Assembly (NCBI RefSeq): GCF_002205645.1
Contig: NZ_NIOF01000003.1
Coordinates: 248,001-312,000, forward strand
From: Roseateles aquatilis
GTDB taxonomy: Bacteria; Pseudomonadota; Gammaproteobacteria; Burkholderiales; Burkholderiaceae_C
Direction: 5' to 3'
DNA length: 64,000 nucleotides
Of the stretch, positions 9,942 to 19,252 are shown piece by piece (the first letter of the stretch is position 1; each line of letters opens with the position of its first letter). The notes below the pieces were generated by a model. That model did not search any database, was not told the DNA's origin, and saw only the letters and a program-made list of their open reading frames with translations. A program made the translations under genes and the position numbers.

Positions 9942-10873
9942 ATACACAGTTGGTGCGCGACTACCTGCTCGGATTGCAGCAGCGCATCGTCACGACGCTG
10001 GAGCGGCTGGACGGTCAGGACTTCATCGTCGACGCCTGGCAGCGCGAACCCGGCGGCCGGCTCGAAGGCGACGGCCTGGTGCGCCTCATCGAGAACGGCG
10101 CCGTCTTCGAGCGCGGCGGCGTCAACTTCTCGCATGTGCGGGGCCGCGTGCTGCCGCCGTCGGCGACCGCGCATCGGCCCGAGCTGGCCGGCGCGCCGTT
10201 CGAGGCGATGGGCGTGTCGCTGGTGCTGCACCCGCATAACCCGTTCGTGCCGACGGTGCACATGAACGTCCGCATGTTCGCGGCGCTGCCGCCGGACGCC
10301 GAGCCGGTCGTGTGGTTCGGCGGCGGCATGGACCTGACGCCGTATTACGGCTTCGAGCGCGACGCGCAGCACTTCCACCGCACCTGCCGCGCGGCGCTGG
10401 AGCCGCACGGCCCCGAACTCCATCCGCGCTTCAAGCAGTGGTGCGACGAGTACTTCTATCTGAAGCACCGCAACGAGCCGCGCGGTGTCGGCGGCATCTT
10501 CTTCGACGACTACGCCGACGGCGGTTTCGACAACGCGTTCGGCATGCTGCAATCGGTGGGGGACGCCTTCCTGCCCGCCTACGAGCCGATCGTGGAGCGT
10601 CGCCACGGCCTGGCCTACGGCGAGCGCGAGCGCGATTTCCAGGCCTATCGCCGTGGGCGGTATGTCGAGTTCAACCTGGTCTTCGACCGTGGCACGCTGT
10701 TCGGGCTGCAGTCGGGCGGGCGCACCGAATCGATCCTGATGTCGATGCCGCCGGTCGCGCGCTGGCGCTATGACTGGCAGCCGGAGGACGGCTCGCCCGA
10801 AGCCCGGCTCTACAGCGATTTCCTCCGCCCGCGCGACTGGGCGGACGAGACGCCGACCCACCTGTGGTTCTGA
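9938..10873 (+). CDS. hemF: Oxygen-dependent coproporphyrinogen III oxidase
   Basis: A 311-residue enzyme that oxidatively decarboxylates coproporphyrinogen III to protoporphyrinogen IX in haem synthesis, needing oxygen. Recognisable blocks are [49 protein letters not shown] and [20 protein letters not shown], all in the usual order. GGAGA precedes the ATG. The gene overlaps the acyltransferase stop on the left and nadD on the right (TGATG), so the three are probably one transcript. The length equals that of other bacterial HemF proteins. Confidence 0.97.
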   Translation: MNTQLVRDYLLGLQQRIVTTLERLDGQDFIVDAWQREPGGRLEGDGLVRLIENGAVFERGGVNFSHVRGRVLPPSATAHRPELAGAPFEAMGVSLVLHPHNPFVPTVHMNVRMFAALPPDAEPVVWFGGGMDLTPYYGFERDAQHFHRTCRAALEPHGPELHPRFKQWCDEYFYLKHRNEPRGVGGIFFDDYADGGFDNAFGMLQSVGDAFLPAYEPIVERRHGLAYGERERDFQAYRRGRYVEFNLVFDRGTLFGLQSGGRTESILMSMPPVARWRYDWQPEDGSPEARLYSDFLRPRDWADETPTHLWF

Positions 10874-11487
10874 TGCGGAGCGGGCAGCGGCAGATCGGCT
10901 GGTTCGGGGGCTCGTTCGATCCGGTGCATCGCGCGCACCTGGCGCTGGCGTGGGCGGCGCTGGACGGCCTGGTCCTGGACGAGGTGCGCTGGGTCGTGGC
11001 CGGCCGGCCGTGGCAGAAGGCCGGGCGGCGGATGGCGCCGGCCGAGGATCGTGCCGCGATGGTGCGATTGATGATCGAGGGCGAGGGCGGCGATCCGCGC
11101 TTCGTGCTCGACGATCGCGAGATGAAACGCGCCGGGCCGAGCTACACGCTCGACTCGGTGCGGGAGTACCAGCGGGAGCGTCCGGACGACGCGCTCTGGC
11201 TGGTGCTGGGACAGGACCAACTGGACGGCTTCACGAGCTGGCACGGTTGGGAGGAACTGGTCGAGCGCATGGGGCTGGCGGTGGCCGCCCGCGCGCAGGA
11301 CGAGGTGAAGGCGCCGGCGGCGCTGCTGGACAGGCCGCATCGGCTGGTCCGGCTGGCGATGCCGACGCTGCAATGGTCATCCACCGAGGCCCGCCGTCTG
11401 GCGGCCTCGGGTGCTGACGCGAGCCCCGTGGTGGGCGACACGGTGGCGGGTTATATTGCCCGGCACCGTCTCTACAGTGAGAACTGA
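10873..11487 (+). CDS. nadD: Nicotinate-nucleotide adenylyltransferase
   Basis: A 204-residue nucleotidyltransferase converting nicotinate mononucleotide to deamido-NAD in NAD synthesis. The nucleotide-binding motif is GWFGGSFDPVHRAHLALA near the N-terminus. The second signature, SSTEARRLAASG, lies near the C-terminus, and the central LVLGQDQLDGFTSWHGWEE contacts the pyridine nucleotide in this family. The ATG shares the A of the hemF TGA. The stop abuts the rsfS ATG directly, and the nadD-rsfS order is a common bacterial arrangement. Confidence 0.96.
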   Translation: MRSGQRQIGWFGGSFDPVHRAHLALAWAALDGLVLDEVRWVVAGRPWQKAGRRMAPAEDRAAMVRLMIEGEGGDPRFVLDDREMKRAGPSYTLDSVREYQRERPDDALWLVLGQDQLDGFTSWHGWEELVERMGLAVAARAQDEVKAPAALLDRPHRLVRLAMPTLQWSSTEARRLAASGADASPVVGDTVAGYIARHRLYSEN

Positions 11488-12300
11488 ATGGACATCAAGA
11501 AGCTGCAACGTGCCATCGTCGATGGTCTGGAAGATGTGAAGGCGCAGGACATCCTGGTCTTCGACACCGAGCGCCTGTCGCCGCTGTTCGAGCGCGTGAT
11601 CATCGCCTCGGGCTCCAGCAACCGGCAGACCAAGGCGCTGGCCTCCAGCGTCCGCGAGACCGTCAAGAAGCGTGGCATGCAGGTGATGCGCACCGAGGGC
11701 GAGGACAACGGCGAATGGATCATCGTGGACTGCGGCGCCGCCGTCGTGCATGTGATGCAGCCCGCGATCCGCCAGTACTACCACCTGGAAGAGATCTGGG
11801 GTGGCAAGCAGGTCAAGATGAAGGTCGCGAGCGGCGAGGTGCGGCTGGTGAAGGCGTCCGAGCCGATGAACGACGACGAGGACGAGGCCCCGGCCAAGCC
11901 GAAGAAGTCCGCGGCGAAGAAGGCGGCCGCTGCCGCCGCGCCGGCCGCCAAGAAGGCGCCGAGCCGCGCCACGGGCACGAAGTCGGCCACCGCCAAGGCC
12001 ACCGGCTCCAAGGCTGCCGGCACCCAGTCGGCCACGGGCAAGACCGTCGGCGCCAAGTCGACCGCGGCGAAGGCCTCGACCGCCGCCAAGCCGGCGGCCA
12101 AGCGTCCCGCCGCCAAGCGCGCGGCGAGCGCGCCGGTGGAAACGGTGAAGGTCGGCCTGAAGAAACCGGCGACGAAGAAGGCCGCGCCCAAGGCCGCAGC
12201 CAAGCCGGCGACGAAGTCCGCCGCGCGTCCCGCCGCCAAGGCCGCCAAGCCGGCGGCGAAGAAGACCACGGTCAAGACCGGCACCAAGTCCAAGGCCTGA
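11488..12300 (+). CDS. rsfS: Ribosome silencing factor with Lys/Ala-rich C-terminal tail
   Basis: Residues 1 to about 125 form a normal RsfS/DUF143 domain, which binds ribosomal protein uL14 and blocks subunit joining in starved cells. Conserved pieces are [46 protein letters not shown] and YYHLEEIWG. The protein then continues for about 140 residues of almost pure Ala, Lys, Pro, Thr and Ser, with PAAK, KPAAKR and TAKA repeats resembling histone H1. Typical RsfS proteins end near residue 105-130. The tail is in frame with no sign of a frameshift. The gene follows nadD without a gap. Confidence 0.95.
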   Translation: MDIKKLQRAIVDGLEDVKAQDILVFDTERLSPLFERVIIASGSSNRQTKALASSVRETVKKRGMQVMRTEGEDNGEWIIVDCGAAVVHVMQPAIRQYYHLEEIWGGKQVKMKVASGEVRLVKASEPMNDDEDEAPAKPKKSAAKKAAAAAAPAAKKAPSRATGTKSATAKATGSKAAGTQSATGKTVGAKSTAAKASTAAKPAAKRPAAKRAASAPVETVKVGLKKPATKKAAPKAAAKPATKSAARPAAKAAKPAAKKTTVKTGTKSKA

Positions 12301-12304
12301 TCCC

Positions 12305-12775
12305 GTGCGTCTGGTGCTGTGCGCGGTCGGCCAGAAGATGCCGGCCTGGGCCGACGAGGCCTATGAGGATTTCGCCAAGCGTTTTCCGCCCGAGATGCGG
12401 CTGGAGCTCAAGGCGGTGAAGGCCGAGCCGCGCACCACCGGCAAGACCACCGAGCAGTTGATGGCCGCCGAGGCGCAGCGCCTGGACGCCGCGTGCCCGA
12501 AAGGCGCGCGGCGGGTCGTGCTCGACGAGCGCGGAGACCGCGTCACCACTCGGCAGCTCGCGCAGCGGATGGAAGTCTGGCGCGGCGACGGTCGCGACGT
12601 GGCGATCTTCATCGGCGGCCCGGACGGGCTGGACGACAGCATCAAGTCGCGCGCCGACGAGAAGCTGCGACTCTCCGACCTGACCTTGCCGCACGCGTTC
12701 GTGCGGGTACTGCTGGCCGAGGGGCTGTACCGGGGCTGGTCGGTGATGGAAGGTCATCCCTATCACCGCGAATGA
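12305..12775 (+). CDS. rlmH: 23S rRNA pseudouridine-1915 N3-methyltransferase
   Basis: A 156-residue SPOUT-class methyltransferase that methylates pseudouridine 1915 of 23S rRNA using S-adenosylmethionine. The trefoil-knot region [20 protein letters not shown] and the C-terminal [28 protein letters not shown] are typical and complete. The start is GTG at 12305, four bases after the rsfS stop. The protein length matches E. coli RlmH (155). The stop overlaps a possible ATG of the next gene. Confidence 0.96.
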   Translation: MRLVLCAVGQKMPAWADEAYEDFAKRFPPEMRLELKAVKAEPRTTGKTTEQLMAAEAQRLDAACPKGARRVVLDERGDRVTTRQLAQRMEVWRGDGRDVAIFIGGPDGLDDSIKSRADEKLRLSDLTLPHAFVRVLLAEGLYRGWSVMEGHPYHRE

Positions 12776-12789
12776 ACCGCAGGATCGCG

Positions 12790-13470
12790 ATGCCTGAATC
12801 CGCTTCCGTTCCCGCCGCTTCCGACGCTTGCGTTGTTTCCGCTGCCGCCGCCGATGGCGCCGAGTCGGATGCCTTCGTTTACCTCGCGTCGCAGAGTCCG
12901 CGTCGCCGCCAGTTGCTGGAGCAGATCGGCATCCGCCACGAATTGCTGCTGCCCGGCGCCGAGGAGGATGCGGAGGCCCTGGAGGCGGTGCTCGACGGCG
13001 AGTCGCCCGACGACTACGTGCGCCGCGTCACCGCCGCCAAGCTGCAGGCGGCGCTGCGACGCCGCGAGCGTCGCGGCTTGCCGCCGGCACCCGTGCTGTG
13101 CTCCGATACGACGGTGGCGCTGGGGGCGAGCATCCTGGGCAAACCTGACGACGCCGCGCACGCGATGGCGATGCTGGCCAGCCTGTCCGGCCGGGAGCAT
13201 CGGGTACTGACTGCAGTGGCCGTCGGCCTGCCTGGCGGCGAGCGGCTGAGCGCGGTCAACGTGTCGCGCGTGCGCTTCGCCGAGATCGGCGAAGCCCGCC
13301 TGCGCGCCTACGTGGCCTCGGGCGAGCCGATGGGCAAGGCCGGCGCCTACGCGATACAAAGTCAGGCGGCGGCCTGGATCGAGCACATCGACGGCAGTTA
13401 TTCGGGCATCATGGGGCTGCCGTTGTTCGAGACGGCGCAGTTGCTGAGGCAGGCCGGCTTCGTCGTCTGA
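12790..13470 (+). CDS. maf: Maf-like nucleoside triphosphate pyrophosphatase
   Basis: A 226-residue Maf/YhdE protein, a house-cleaning pyrophosphatase acting on nucleotides such as dTTP and UTP. The signature [17 protein letters not shown], catalytic [17 protein letters not shown] and [28 protein letters not shown] are complete. The first 30 residues are an extra Ala/Ser-rich leader. Two starts are possible: ATG 12772, which overlaps the rlmH stop, and ATG 12790, with AGGA six bases upstream. I prefer the latter. The rlmH-maf-rng order is standard for betaproteobacteria. Confidence 0.94.
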   Translation: MPESASVPAASDACVVSAAAADGAESDAFVYLASQSPRRRQLLEQIGIRHELLLPGAEEDAEALEAVLDGESPDDYVRRVTAAKLQAALRRRERRGLPPAPVLCSDTTVALGASILGKPDDAAHAMAMLASLSGREHRVLTAVAVGLPGGERLSAVNVSRVRFAEIGEARLRAYVASGEPMGKAGAYAIQSQAAAWIEHIDGSYSGIMGLPLFETAQLLRQAGFVV

Positions 13471-13572
13471 CATCGCCGGACCGGCGCTTCGGCCACCGAT
13501 ACAAGCGTGCAGGAGAGGACTCGAGCGTTGCCGTCAGCCCCGAGGCTGACGAGAGCGCTGGAGCACAAGAAT

Positions 13573-15057
13573 ATGGAAGACATCCTCATCAACTGGACCC
13601 CGCAGGAGACGCGGGTGGCCGTCGTCGAGAACGGGGCCGTGCAGGAACTGCACATCGAGCGCACGCTGGAACGCGGCCTCGTCGGCAACGTGTACCTCGG
13701 CAAGGTGGCGCGCGTGCTGCCCGGCATGCAGTCCGCCTTCATCGACATCGGGCTGGAGCGCGCGGCCTTCCTGCACGTCGCCGACCTGCACCTCAACGGC
13801 AATCACCCGCGCGGCCACCATGGCGACAGCGGGCAGGCCGTGCCCATCGAGCGTCTGCTCTACGAGGGTCAGGCCTTGACGGTGCAAGTGATCAAGGACC
13901 CGATCGGCACCAAGGGCGCGCGTTTGTCGACACAGGTGTCGATCGCCGGGCGGCTGTTGGTGCATCTGCCGCAGGACAACCACATCGGCATCTCGCAGAA
14001 GATCGGCTCGCCCGAGACGCGCGACGCGCTGCGCGCGCGGATGCAGGCGCTGGTGTCGGCCGGCGTCGAGGACGGCAACACCGGCGGCTTCATCCTGCGG
14101 ACCAACGCGGAGGAAGCCAGCGACGAGGAACTCGGCGCCGACATCGGTTACCTGCGCAAGACCTGGAACTCGATCCGCGACAAGTCGCTGACGTTGTCGC
14201 CCGGCAGCCTGCTGTACCAGGACCTGAGCCTGGTCGAACGCGTGCTGCGCGATCTGGCCAGCGAGCGGACCAACTCGATCCGCATCGACTCCAAGCTGCA
14301 GTACGAAGTGGTGCGCCAGTTCGGCGAGAGCTACATGCCGGCCGCGACGGCCAAGCTGGAGCTGTACCGGGGCGAGCGGCCGATCTTCGACCTGAACAAC
14401 ATCGATGCCGAGCTGGTCCGTGCGATGGCGCGGCGCGTCGACCTGAAGTCCGGCGGTTACCTGATCATCGACCAGACCGAGGCGATGACGACGATCGACG
14501 TGAACACCGGCGGCTTCGTCGGCGCGCGCAATTTCGACGACACCATCTTCAAGACCAACCTGGAGGCGGCCGGCGCGATCGCGCGCCAGCTGCGGCTGCG
14601 TAACCTGGGCGGGATCATCATCGTCGACTTCATCGACATGACCCGCGAGGAGCACAAGACCTCGGTGCTGCAGGAGTTCCGCAAGCAGCTCAACCGCGAC
14701 CGCACCAAGGTCACGATCGGCGGCTTCACGCAACTGGGGCTGGTGGAACTCACGCGCAAGCGCACGCGGGAGTCGTTGTCACGGATGCTGTGCGAGCCTT
14801 GCCCGACCTGCGAGGCGCGGGGGCAGGTGAAGACCGCGCGCAGCATCTGCTACGAGATCATGCGGGAGATCCTGCGCGAGTCGCGGCAGTTCAATCCGAA
14901 GGAGTTCCGCGTCGTGGCCGCGGCCAACGTCGTCGAGATGCTGCTCGATGAAGAGAGCCAGCATCTGGCCGGCCTGTCGGACTTCATCGGCAAGCCGATT
15001 TCGCTGACGGCAGAGCCGACCAACCAGACCGAGCATTACGACATCGTGCTGATGTGA
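13573..15057 (+). CDS. rng: Ribonuclease G
   Basis: A 494-residue endoribonuclease that trims the 5' end of 16S rRNA and degrades mRNA; E. coli RNase G has 489 residues. The start MEDILINWTPQETRVAVVEN is typical. An S1-like RNA-binding domain covers about residues 35-130. The catalytic core includes IDVNTGGFVGARNFDDT and GGIIIVDFIDM with the metal-binding aspartates. The zinc-link cysteines are in CEPCPTCEARG. GGAG lies about 10 bases upstream of the ATG. A GTG at 13507 would add a non-conserved leader and is rejected. Confidence 0.96.
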   Translation: MEDILINWTPQETRVAVVENGAVQELHIERTLERGLVGNVYLGKVARVLPGMQSAFIDIGLERAAFLHVADLHLNGNHPRGHHGDSGQAVPIERLLYEGQALTVQVIKDPIGTKGARLSTQVSIAGRLLVHLPQDNHIGISQKIGSPETRDALRARMQALVSAGVEDGNTGGFILRTNAEEASDEELGADIGYLRKTWNSIRDKSLTLSPGSLLYQDLSLVERVLRDLASERTNSIRIDSKLQYEVVRQFGESYMPAATAKLELYRGERPIFDLNNIDAELVRAMARRVDLKSGGYLIIDQTEAMTTIDVNTGGFVGARNFDDTIFKTNLEAAGAIARQLRLRNLGGIIIVDFIDMTREEHKTSVLQEFRKQLNRDRTKVTIGGFTQLGLVELTRKRTRESLSRMLCEPCPTCEARGQVKTARSICYEIMREILRESRQFNPKEFRVVAAANVVEMLLDEESQHLAGLSDFIGKPISLTAEPTNQTEHYDIVLM

Positions 15058-15121
15058 TCGCAGATGTGATCACGCTGATGTCGACGTTTTGGTGTGATCG
15101 CGCTGATCTGATCGCGCTGAT
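15052..15121 (+). repeat. Short direct repeats after rng
   Basis: The unit (G/C)TGATC(A/G)CGCTGAT occurs three times at 15066-15079, 15094-15107 and 15108-15121, and a partial copy overlaps the rng stop codon. The last two are adjacent. No gene lies between rng and the convergent Bug-type gene, so the repeats occupy the 3' region between two convergent genes. They do not form an obvious terminator hairpin with a T run. Confidence 0.5.
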
Positions 15122-15174
15122 GCGAGCCGGCCGGTCGCCGTCTCGGCGTGCGCTGGCCTCGATGGCCGGTGGCG

Positions 15175-15930
15175 TCAGCGCGGTGGCAGCGGCACGGTCT
15201 GGGCGGGCGCGGACGCGGGGACGACCTCCCAGAGCTCCGTGCCCGTCTGCGCGAGGGCGAGCCGCACGCGCGGATCGGCCAGGACCTCGCGCAGCTCCGC
15301 GCGCAGCCGTTCGGCCAGTCGAGGCGGCATGCGCGGGGGCGCCAGCAGGGCGTTCCACGGCCCGTCACGCAGGTCGCTGAAGAGGGCGGGCGGCGCCGGG
15401 GCACGCATCGTGACGGGCAAGGCCTGAGGCGCCGTCAGGGGCGTCAACCGTCGGCCGAACAGCCCGGCCGGCAATACCGTCACGAAGGGGAGTTGTCCGA
15501 CCCGCGCCAACGGCGTGAAGTTGGCGGCGGTCAGCGTGACCGGCGTGGCTTCGTCGCTGGCGCGGCGCGGCGGTGGGTGGAGCAGGACGTCCGACGTCAG
15601 CAGCAGGAGCCGGCCGTCGGCGCGCGCGGTCGATACCCAGCGGGCGGCGGTGTAGCCCTGGCGATCGGGCATGTTCTGGACCTCCACCGGCTCGCCGATC
15701 CGTTCGGACCAGCATTGCGCGATCACGCGCGCCACCTGGTCGGGGCCGCTGCCGGCGCTGAACGGGGTCACCAGTGTCAGGCCTTGCCCGACGCCGTCGG
15801 GCGGTTCTTCCGCCTGAACACCCTGGCACAGGCTGGCCAGGACCAGCCACGCCAGCGCGATGAGCCATGGCCGCAGGCCATCGGGAATCCGCAGGAGGGA
15901 GCACCACGTGGGGCGCTTCGGATATCGCAT
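15175..15930 (-). CDS. Shortened Bug/TctC-type periplasmic receptor
   Basis: A 251-residue protein with an N-terminal signal segment (about residues 18-41, ending SLCQGVQA). It is followed by a Bug-family opening TLVTPFSAGSGPDQVARVIAQCWSERIGEPVEVQNMP and a matching C-terminal end with MPPRLAERLRAELREVLADPRV. Bug receptors bind carboxylates such as tricarboxylates for TTT transporters and are usually about 320 residues. Here roughly 70 residues of the central ligand-binding part are missing or diverged. It stands alone, with no TctA/TctB genes nearby. It may be a specialised or decaying receptor. It is convergent with rng and divergent from tolB. Confidence 0.65.
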   Translation of the reverse strand: MRYPKRPTWCSLLRIPDGLRPWLIALAWLVLASLCQGVQAEEPPDGVGQGLTLVTPFSAGSGPDQVARVIAQCWSERIGEPVEVQNMPDRQGYTAARWVSTARADGRLLLLTSDVLLHPPPRRASDEATPVTLTAANFTPLARVGQLPFVTVLPAGLFGRRLTPLTAPQALPVTMRAPAPPALFSDLRDGPWNALLAPPRMPPRLAERLRAELREVLADPRVRLALAQTGTELWEVVPASAPAQTVPLPPR

Positions 15931-16030
15931 CGATCAATCCCTGCCCGCTGCACAGTCGGCGGGCGAAACAGGCATTCTCGGCAGCGCTGTCGCGGCCAGC
16001 CATGGCAGGAAATGGGGAGCTTCTTCAGAT

Positions 16031-16056
16031 CAGCGCCCGATTTGAGTCGGGCGCTG
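16031..16056. repeat. Perfect 10-bp inverted repeat upstream of tolB
   Basis: CAGCGCCCGA at 16031-16040 and TCGGGCGCTG at 16047-16056 are perfect inverted copies around a 6-base spacer. The element lies in the 244-bp divergent region between the Bug-type receptor and tolB and has no T run, so it is more likely an operator or mRNA leader hairpin than a terminator. Confidence 0.5.
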
Positions 16057-16174
16057 ACTCGCGCGCGGGGGTGGGCGCGCGCCTTGCCCGGGCTTTGCCC
16101 TTTGTAACCACAGCGACCTGTAACAACGACATGGGCCTCGGGCACAATCGGGGCTCCATTCGTTCTGCAAGCCA

Positions 16175-17542
16175 ATGAGCACCAAGACGATTGCCTCCTC
16201 TTCCGGCGTTGCCGCCCAGGCGGACGCCGCGACCCCCTCCCAGACGCCCTCGTCTTCCCGAAACCTCGCCGCGCTGACGCGCCGCTCGCTGCTGGGCGGT
16301 GTCGCCGCCGGCATGGCGTTGCCGACGTGGGCGCAGTTCCGCGTCGAGATCGCCGGCGTCGGCGCCAGCCGCGTGCCGATCGCGATCAGTGACTTCCGGG
16401 ACGAGACCTCCACCGGCCAGCCGCTCGCCGCGATCATCCGCGCCGATCTGGAACGCAGTGGCCAGTTCAGCATGGTGCCTGGCCAGGCCGGCATGACCGA
16501 GACCTCCGCACCGCAGTTCGTCGACTGGCGCGCGCGCGCCGCCGACGCGCTGGTGGCGGGCTCGGCGACGCGCCTGGCCGACGGCCGCTTCGACGTGCGC
16601 TACCGGCTGTGGGACGTGGTCAAGGGCACCGACCTGGGCAGCGAAAGCGTGCCGGTCGTGCCCGCCGACCTGCGCCTGGCCGCGCACAAGATCGCCGACG
16701 CGATCTATCAGAAGCTCACCGGCGACCGCGGCGTCTTCGCCACGCGCCTGGTCTACGTGAACAAGGCCGGCCCGCGTTATTCGCTGCGTGTCGCCGACGC
16801 GGACGGCGAGGGCGAGCAGACCGTGCTGGCCAGCCCCGAGGCGATCATCTCGCCGGCCTGGTCGCCCGACGGCAACGAGATCGCCTACGTGTCCTTCGAG
16901 ACCCGCAAGGCGGTGGTCTGGATCCAGGACCTGCGCAGCGGCCGACGCCGCAAGATCGCGGACTTCCGCGGCAGCAACAGCGCCCCGGCGTTCGCGCCGA
17001 GCGGCCAGCAACTCGCGATGACGCTGTCGCGCGAAGGCGGCTCGCAGCTGTTCCTGATCAACAAGGACGGCTCCGGCGTGAAGCGGCTGACGCAGAGCTC
17101 CGCGATCGACACCGAGCCTGTGTTTTCGCCGGACGGCGCGACGATCTTCTTCGTCAGCGACCGCGGCGGCGCGCCGCAGATTTACAAGATGCCGGCATCG
17201 GGCGGCAATCCGGAGCGCGTCACCTTCTCCGGCAACTACAACATCAGCCCGTCCATCAGCCCGGACGGCCGCACGATGGCCTACATCACCCGTGTCGGCG
17301 GCGGCACCTTCAAGCTCTGCGTGATGGACCTGGGCAGCGGCCAGGTCCAGCAGATCACCGACACCAGCGACGACGAGAGCCCGAGCTTCGCGCCCAACGG
17401 CAAGCTGATCGTCTACGCGACACGCGCCGGCGGACGGGACGTGCTGATGACCTCGACGCTGGACGGCAAGGTGAAGGCCAAGCTGGCCACGCCGACCGTC
17501 GCCGACATCCGCGAGCCGGCCTGGGGGCCGTACGGAAATTGA
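16175..17542 (+). CDS. tolB: Tol-Pal system protein TolB
   Basis: A 455-residue periplasmic beta-propeller protein that links Pal to TolA and helps outer-membrane constriction at division. The propeller repeats are visible as ISPAWSPDGNEIAYVS, PVFSPDGATIFFVSD, NISPSISPDGRTMAYI and SPSFAPNGKLIVYA. The preceding domain covers about residues 50-180. The export signal is unusual: a 35-residue Ser/Thr-rich leader followed by TRRSLLGGVAAGMALPTWAQ, which has a twin-arginine-like RRSLLGG. It heads the tolB-pal-cpoB cluster. TolQ, TolR and TolA are not in the window. Confidence 0.96.
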   Translation: MSTKTIASSSGVAAQADAATPSQTPSSSRNLAALTRRSLLGGVAAGMALPTWAQFRVEIAGVGASRVPIAISDFRDETSTGQPLAAIIRADLERSGQFSMVPGQAGMTETSAPQFVDWRARAADALVAGSATRLADGRFDVRYRLWDVVKGTDLGSESVPVVPADLRLAAHKIADAIYQKLTGDRGVFATRLVYVNKAGPRYSLRVADADGEGEQTVLASPEAIISPAWSPDGNEIAYVSFETRKAVVWIQDLRSGRRRKIADFRGSNSAPAFAPSGQQLAMTLSREGGSQLFLINKDGSGVKRLTQSSAIDTEPVFSPDGATIFFVSDRGGAPQIYKMPASGGNPERVTFSGNYNISPSISPDGRTMAYITRVGGGTFKLCVMDLGSGQVQQITDTSDDESPSFAPNGKLIVYATRAGGRDVLMTSTLDGKVKAKLATPTVADIREPAWGPYGN

Positions 17543-17775
17543 TGGTTTTTCGGCGCACCGGGCACGTGTTTTGCCTACCTTGGCGTCGCGCTTCGCCCGC
17601 CGCGTGCGAGCCATGAGCGCGCCGAGCCGTCGGTGCTCGGGCGAGGCGCGGTTGGCCTCGCATACGTGATAGCCGATGATTCACAATTGCTTTTTTGTGG
17701 CTTCACCGGCGGCGCAGTTGGCCGCCATGTCCTGCCCGTAACCCGCCTGCCTTTGATCAATAGGAGCGAATGCCC

Positions 17776-18312
17776 ATGAAACTCGAAAAACTGATGCTTG
17801 GCCTGGTGGCCGCGGCAGCCCTGTCCGCCTGCAGCTCGACCAAGCTGGACGAGCCCACGCCGGTGGAAACCAAGACGCCGGTCGTCACCGCCCCGCAGCC
17901 GACCCCGGCCGATCCGAACGCCGGCTCGCAGAACAAGATCACGACCGTCGACCTGGGCGCCCAGTTGGACGCCGCCGCCGCCAAGGCCGGCAACACCGTC
18001 TTCTTCGACTACGACAGCTATGTCGTCAAGGACGACTACCGCAACGTGGTCGAGGCGCATGCCCGCCGCCTGAACAACCGCAAGACGCTGCAGATGAGCC
18101 TGGAAGGCCACACCGACGAGCGCGGCGGCAGCGAGTACAACCTGGCGCTGGGCCAGAAGCGCGCGGAAGCCGTCGCCAAGTCGCTGACGCTGCTGGGCGT
18201 GGCGGCCAGCCAGGTCGAGCCGGTGAGCTTCGGCAAGGAGCGTCCGGTGGACCCGGGCCACAACGAGGCCGCCTGGGCGAAGAACCGCCGCGTCGAACTG
18301 CGCGACAAGTGA
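17776..18312 (+). CDS. pal: Peptidoglycan-associated lipoprotein Pal
   Basis: A 178-residue outer-membrane lipoprotein whose C-terminal OmpA-like domain grips peptidoglycan and which TolB releases. The lipobox is LSAC with the modified Cys at residue 19. A Pro/Thr-rich linker (about residues 25-50) leads to the OmpA domain with FFDYDSYVVKD, LEGHTDERGGSEYNLALGQKRA and the peptidoglycan-contacting NRRVEL. AGGAG sits at 17762-17766. The ATG at 17776 has a nine-base spacing, whereas the in-frame ATG at 17770 leaves only three. Confidence 0.96.
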   Translation: MKLEKLMLGLVAAAALSACSSTKLDEPTPVETKTPVVTAPQPTPADPNAGSQNKITTVDLGAQLDAAAAKAGNTVFFDYDSYVVKDDYRNVVEAHARRLNNRKTLQMSLEGHTDERGGSEYNLALGQKRAEAVAKSLTLLGVAASQVEPVSFGKERPVDPGHNEAAWAKNRRVELRDK

Positions 18313-18322
18313 GATCGATGAC

Positions 18323-19138
18323 ATGAGCATGCTGCGACTTTCCCGTGTCACCCGCGGCTTCGATCTGGGCGCCGTCGCCCAGGCCGTGGCGCTGACCGCC
18401 GTGCTGGCGCTGGGCGTGGCGGGGCAACCTGCCCGCGCCGCGCTGTTCGAGGATGACGAGGCCCGCAAGGCGATCCTCGACATCCGCGCCAAGCAGGCGC
18501 AGAACGAGGAAGCGCAGCGTGCCCGTGTCGCCGACCTGCAGAGCCAGCTCGAGACCGCCCGCCGCGGTCTGCTGGACCTGTCCGGCCAGATCGACGCGCT
18601 GCGCGGCGAGCTGGCCAAGATGCGCGGCCAGAACGAGCAACTGGCCCGCGATCTCTCCGAGACGCAACGCAAGGTGGCCGACCAGTCGGCCACGCTCGAC
18701 AACCGGCTGCGTCCGCTGGAGCCGCAGAAGGTGTCCCTGGACGGCAAGGAATTCCAGGCCGATCCGGAAGAGAAGCGCCAGTTCGACGCCGCGATGGGCC
18801 TGATCCGGCGCGGTGATTTCAACGAGGCGGTGTCCGCGTACACCTCCTTCCTGCAGCGCTTCCCGGCCAGCGGTTATGCGGATTCGGTGCGCTTCTGGCT
18901 GGGCAATGCCCAGTACGGCAAGCGCGACTACAAGGGCGCGATCGCGACCTTCAAGGCTTTTGTCGCCGCCAATCCCGATCACCCGCGCGCGGCCGAGAGC
19001 CAGTTGGCAATCGCCAATTGCCAGATCGAGCTGAAGGACACCAAGGGTGCCCGCAAGACGCTGGAAGACCTCGGCAAGGCCTATCCCGGCACCGAGGCGG
19101 CGAAGGCCGCCAAGGAACGGTTGACCGCGCTGCGCTGA
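18323..19138 (+). CDS. cpoB: Tol-Pal cell division coordinator CpoB (YbgF)
   Basis: A 271-residue periplasmic protein coordinating Tol-Pal function with PBP1B-LpoB. An N-terminal signal sequence ends GVAGQPARA-ALFEDDEARKAI. A coiled-coil trimerisation segment of about 100 residues follows (ILDIRAKQAQNEEAQRARVA to DNRLRPLE). The C-terminal part holds TPR repeats (FDAAMGLIRRGDFNEAVSAY, RFWLGNAQYGKRDYKGAIAT, AESQLAIANCQIELKDTKGA). It lies 10 bp after pal and is followed by terminator-like hairpins. Confidence 0.95.
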   Translation: MSMLRLSRVTRGFDLGAVAQAVALTAVLALGVAGQPARAALFEDDEARKAILDIRAKQAQNEEAQRARVADLQSQLETARRGLLDLSGQIDALRGELAKMRGQNEQLARDLSETQRKVADQSATLDNRLRPLEPQKVSLDGKEFQADPEEKRQFDAAMGLIRRGDFNEAVSAYTSFLQRFPASGYADSVRFWLGNAQYGKRDYKGAIATFKAFVAANPDHPRAAESQLAIANCQIELKDTKGARKTLEDLGKAYPGTEAAKAAKERLTALR

Positions 19139-19149
19139 GCTGAATCACG

Positions 19150-19210
19150 GGAGGCCGCGCGGCCTCCGACGTCCTGAAGCCTCGTCGGCGCGTCGACGGG
19201 GCTTTGTTGC
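19150..19210 (+). terminator. Terminator-like double hairpin after cpoB
   Basis: A perfect 7-bp hairpin GGAGGCC/GGCCTCC (19150-19167, loop GCGC) is followed by a second one, AAGCCTCGTC/GACGGGGCTT (19177-19204, one G-T wobble), leading into a T-rich stretch TTTGTTGCTT. It would end the tolB-pal-cpoB transcript before tcdA. Confidence 0.6.
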
Positions 19211-19252
19211 TTCTGACGCCCATGTCGGGCGGACCCGGGAAAGAATGTCGGC

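Noticed and set aside
7458-9947. An 829-codon minus-strand frame over yebC, purD and the acyltransferase
   Set aside because: Antisense shadow; the plus-strand genes have clear families and ribosome-binding sites.
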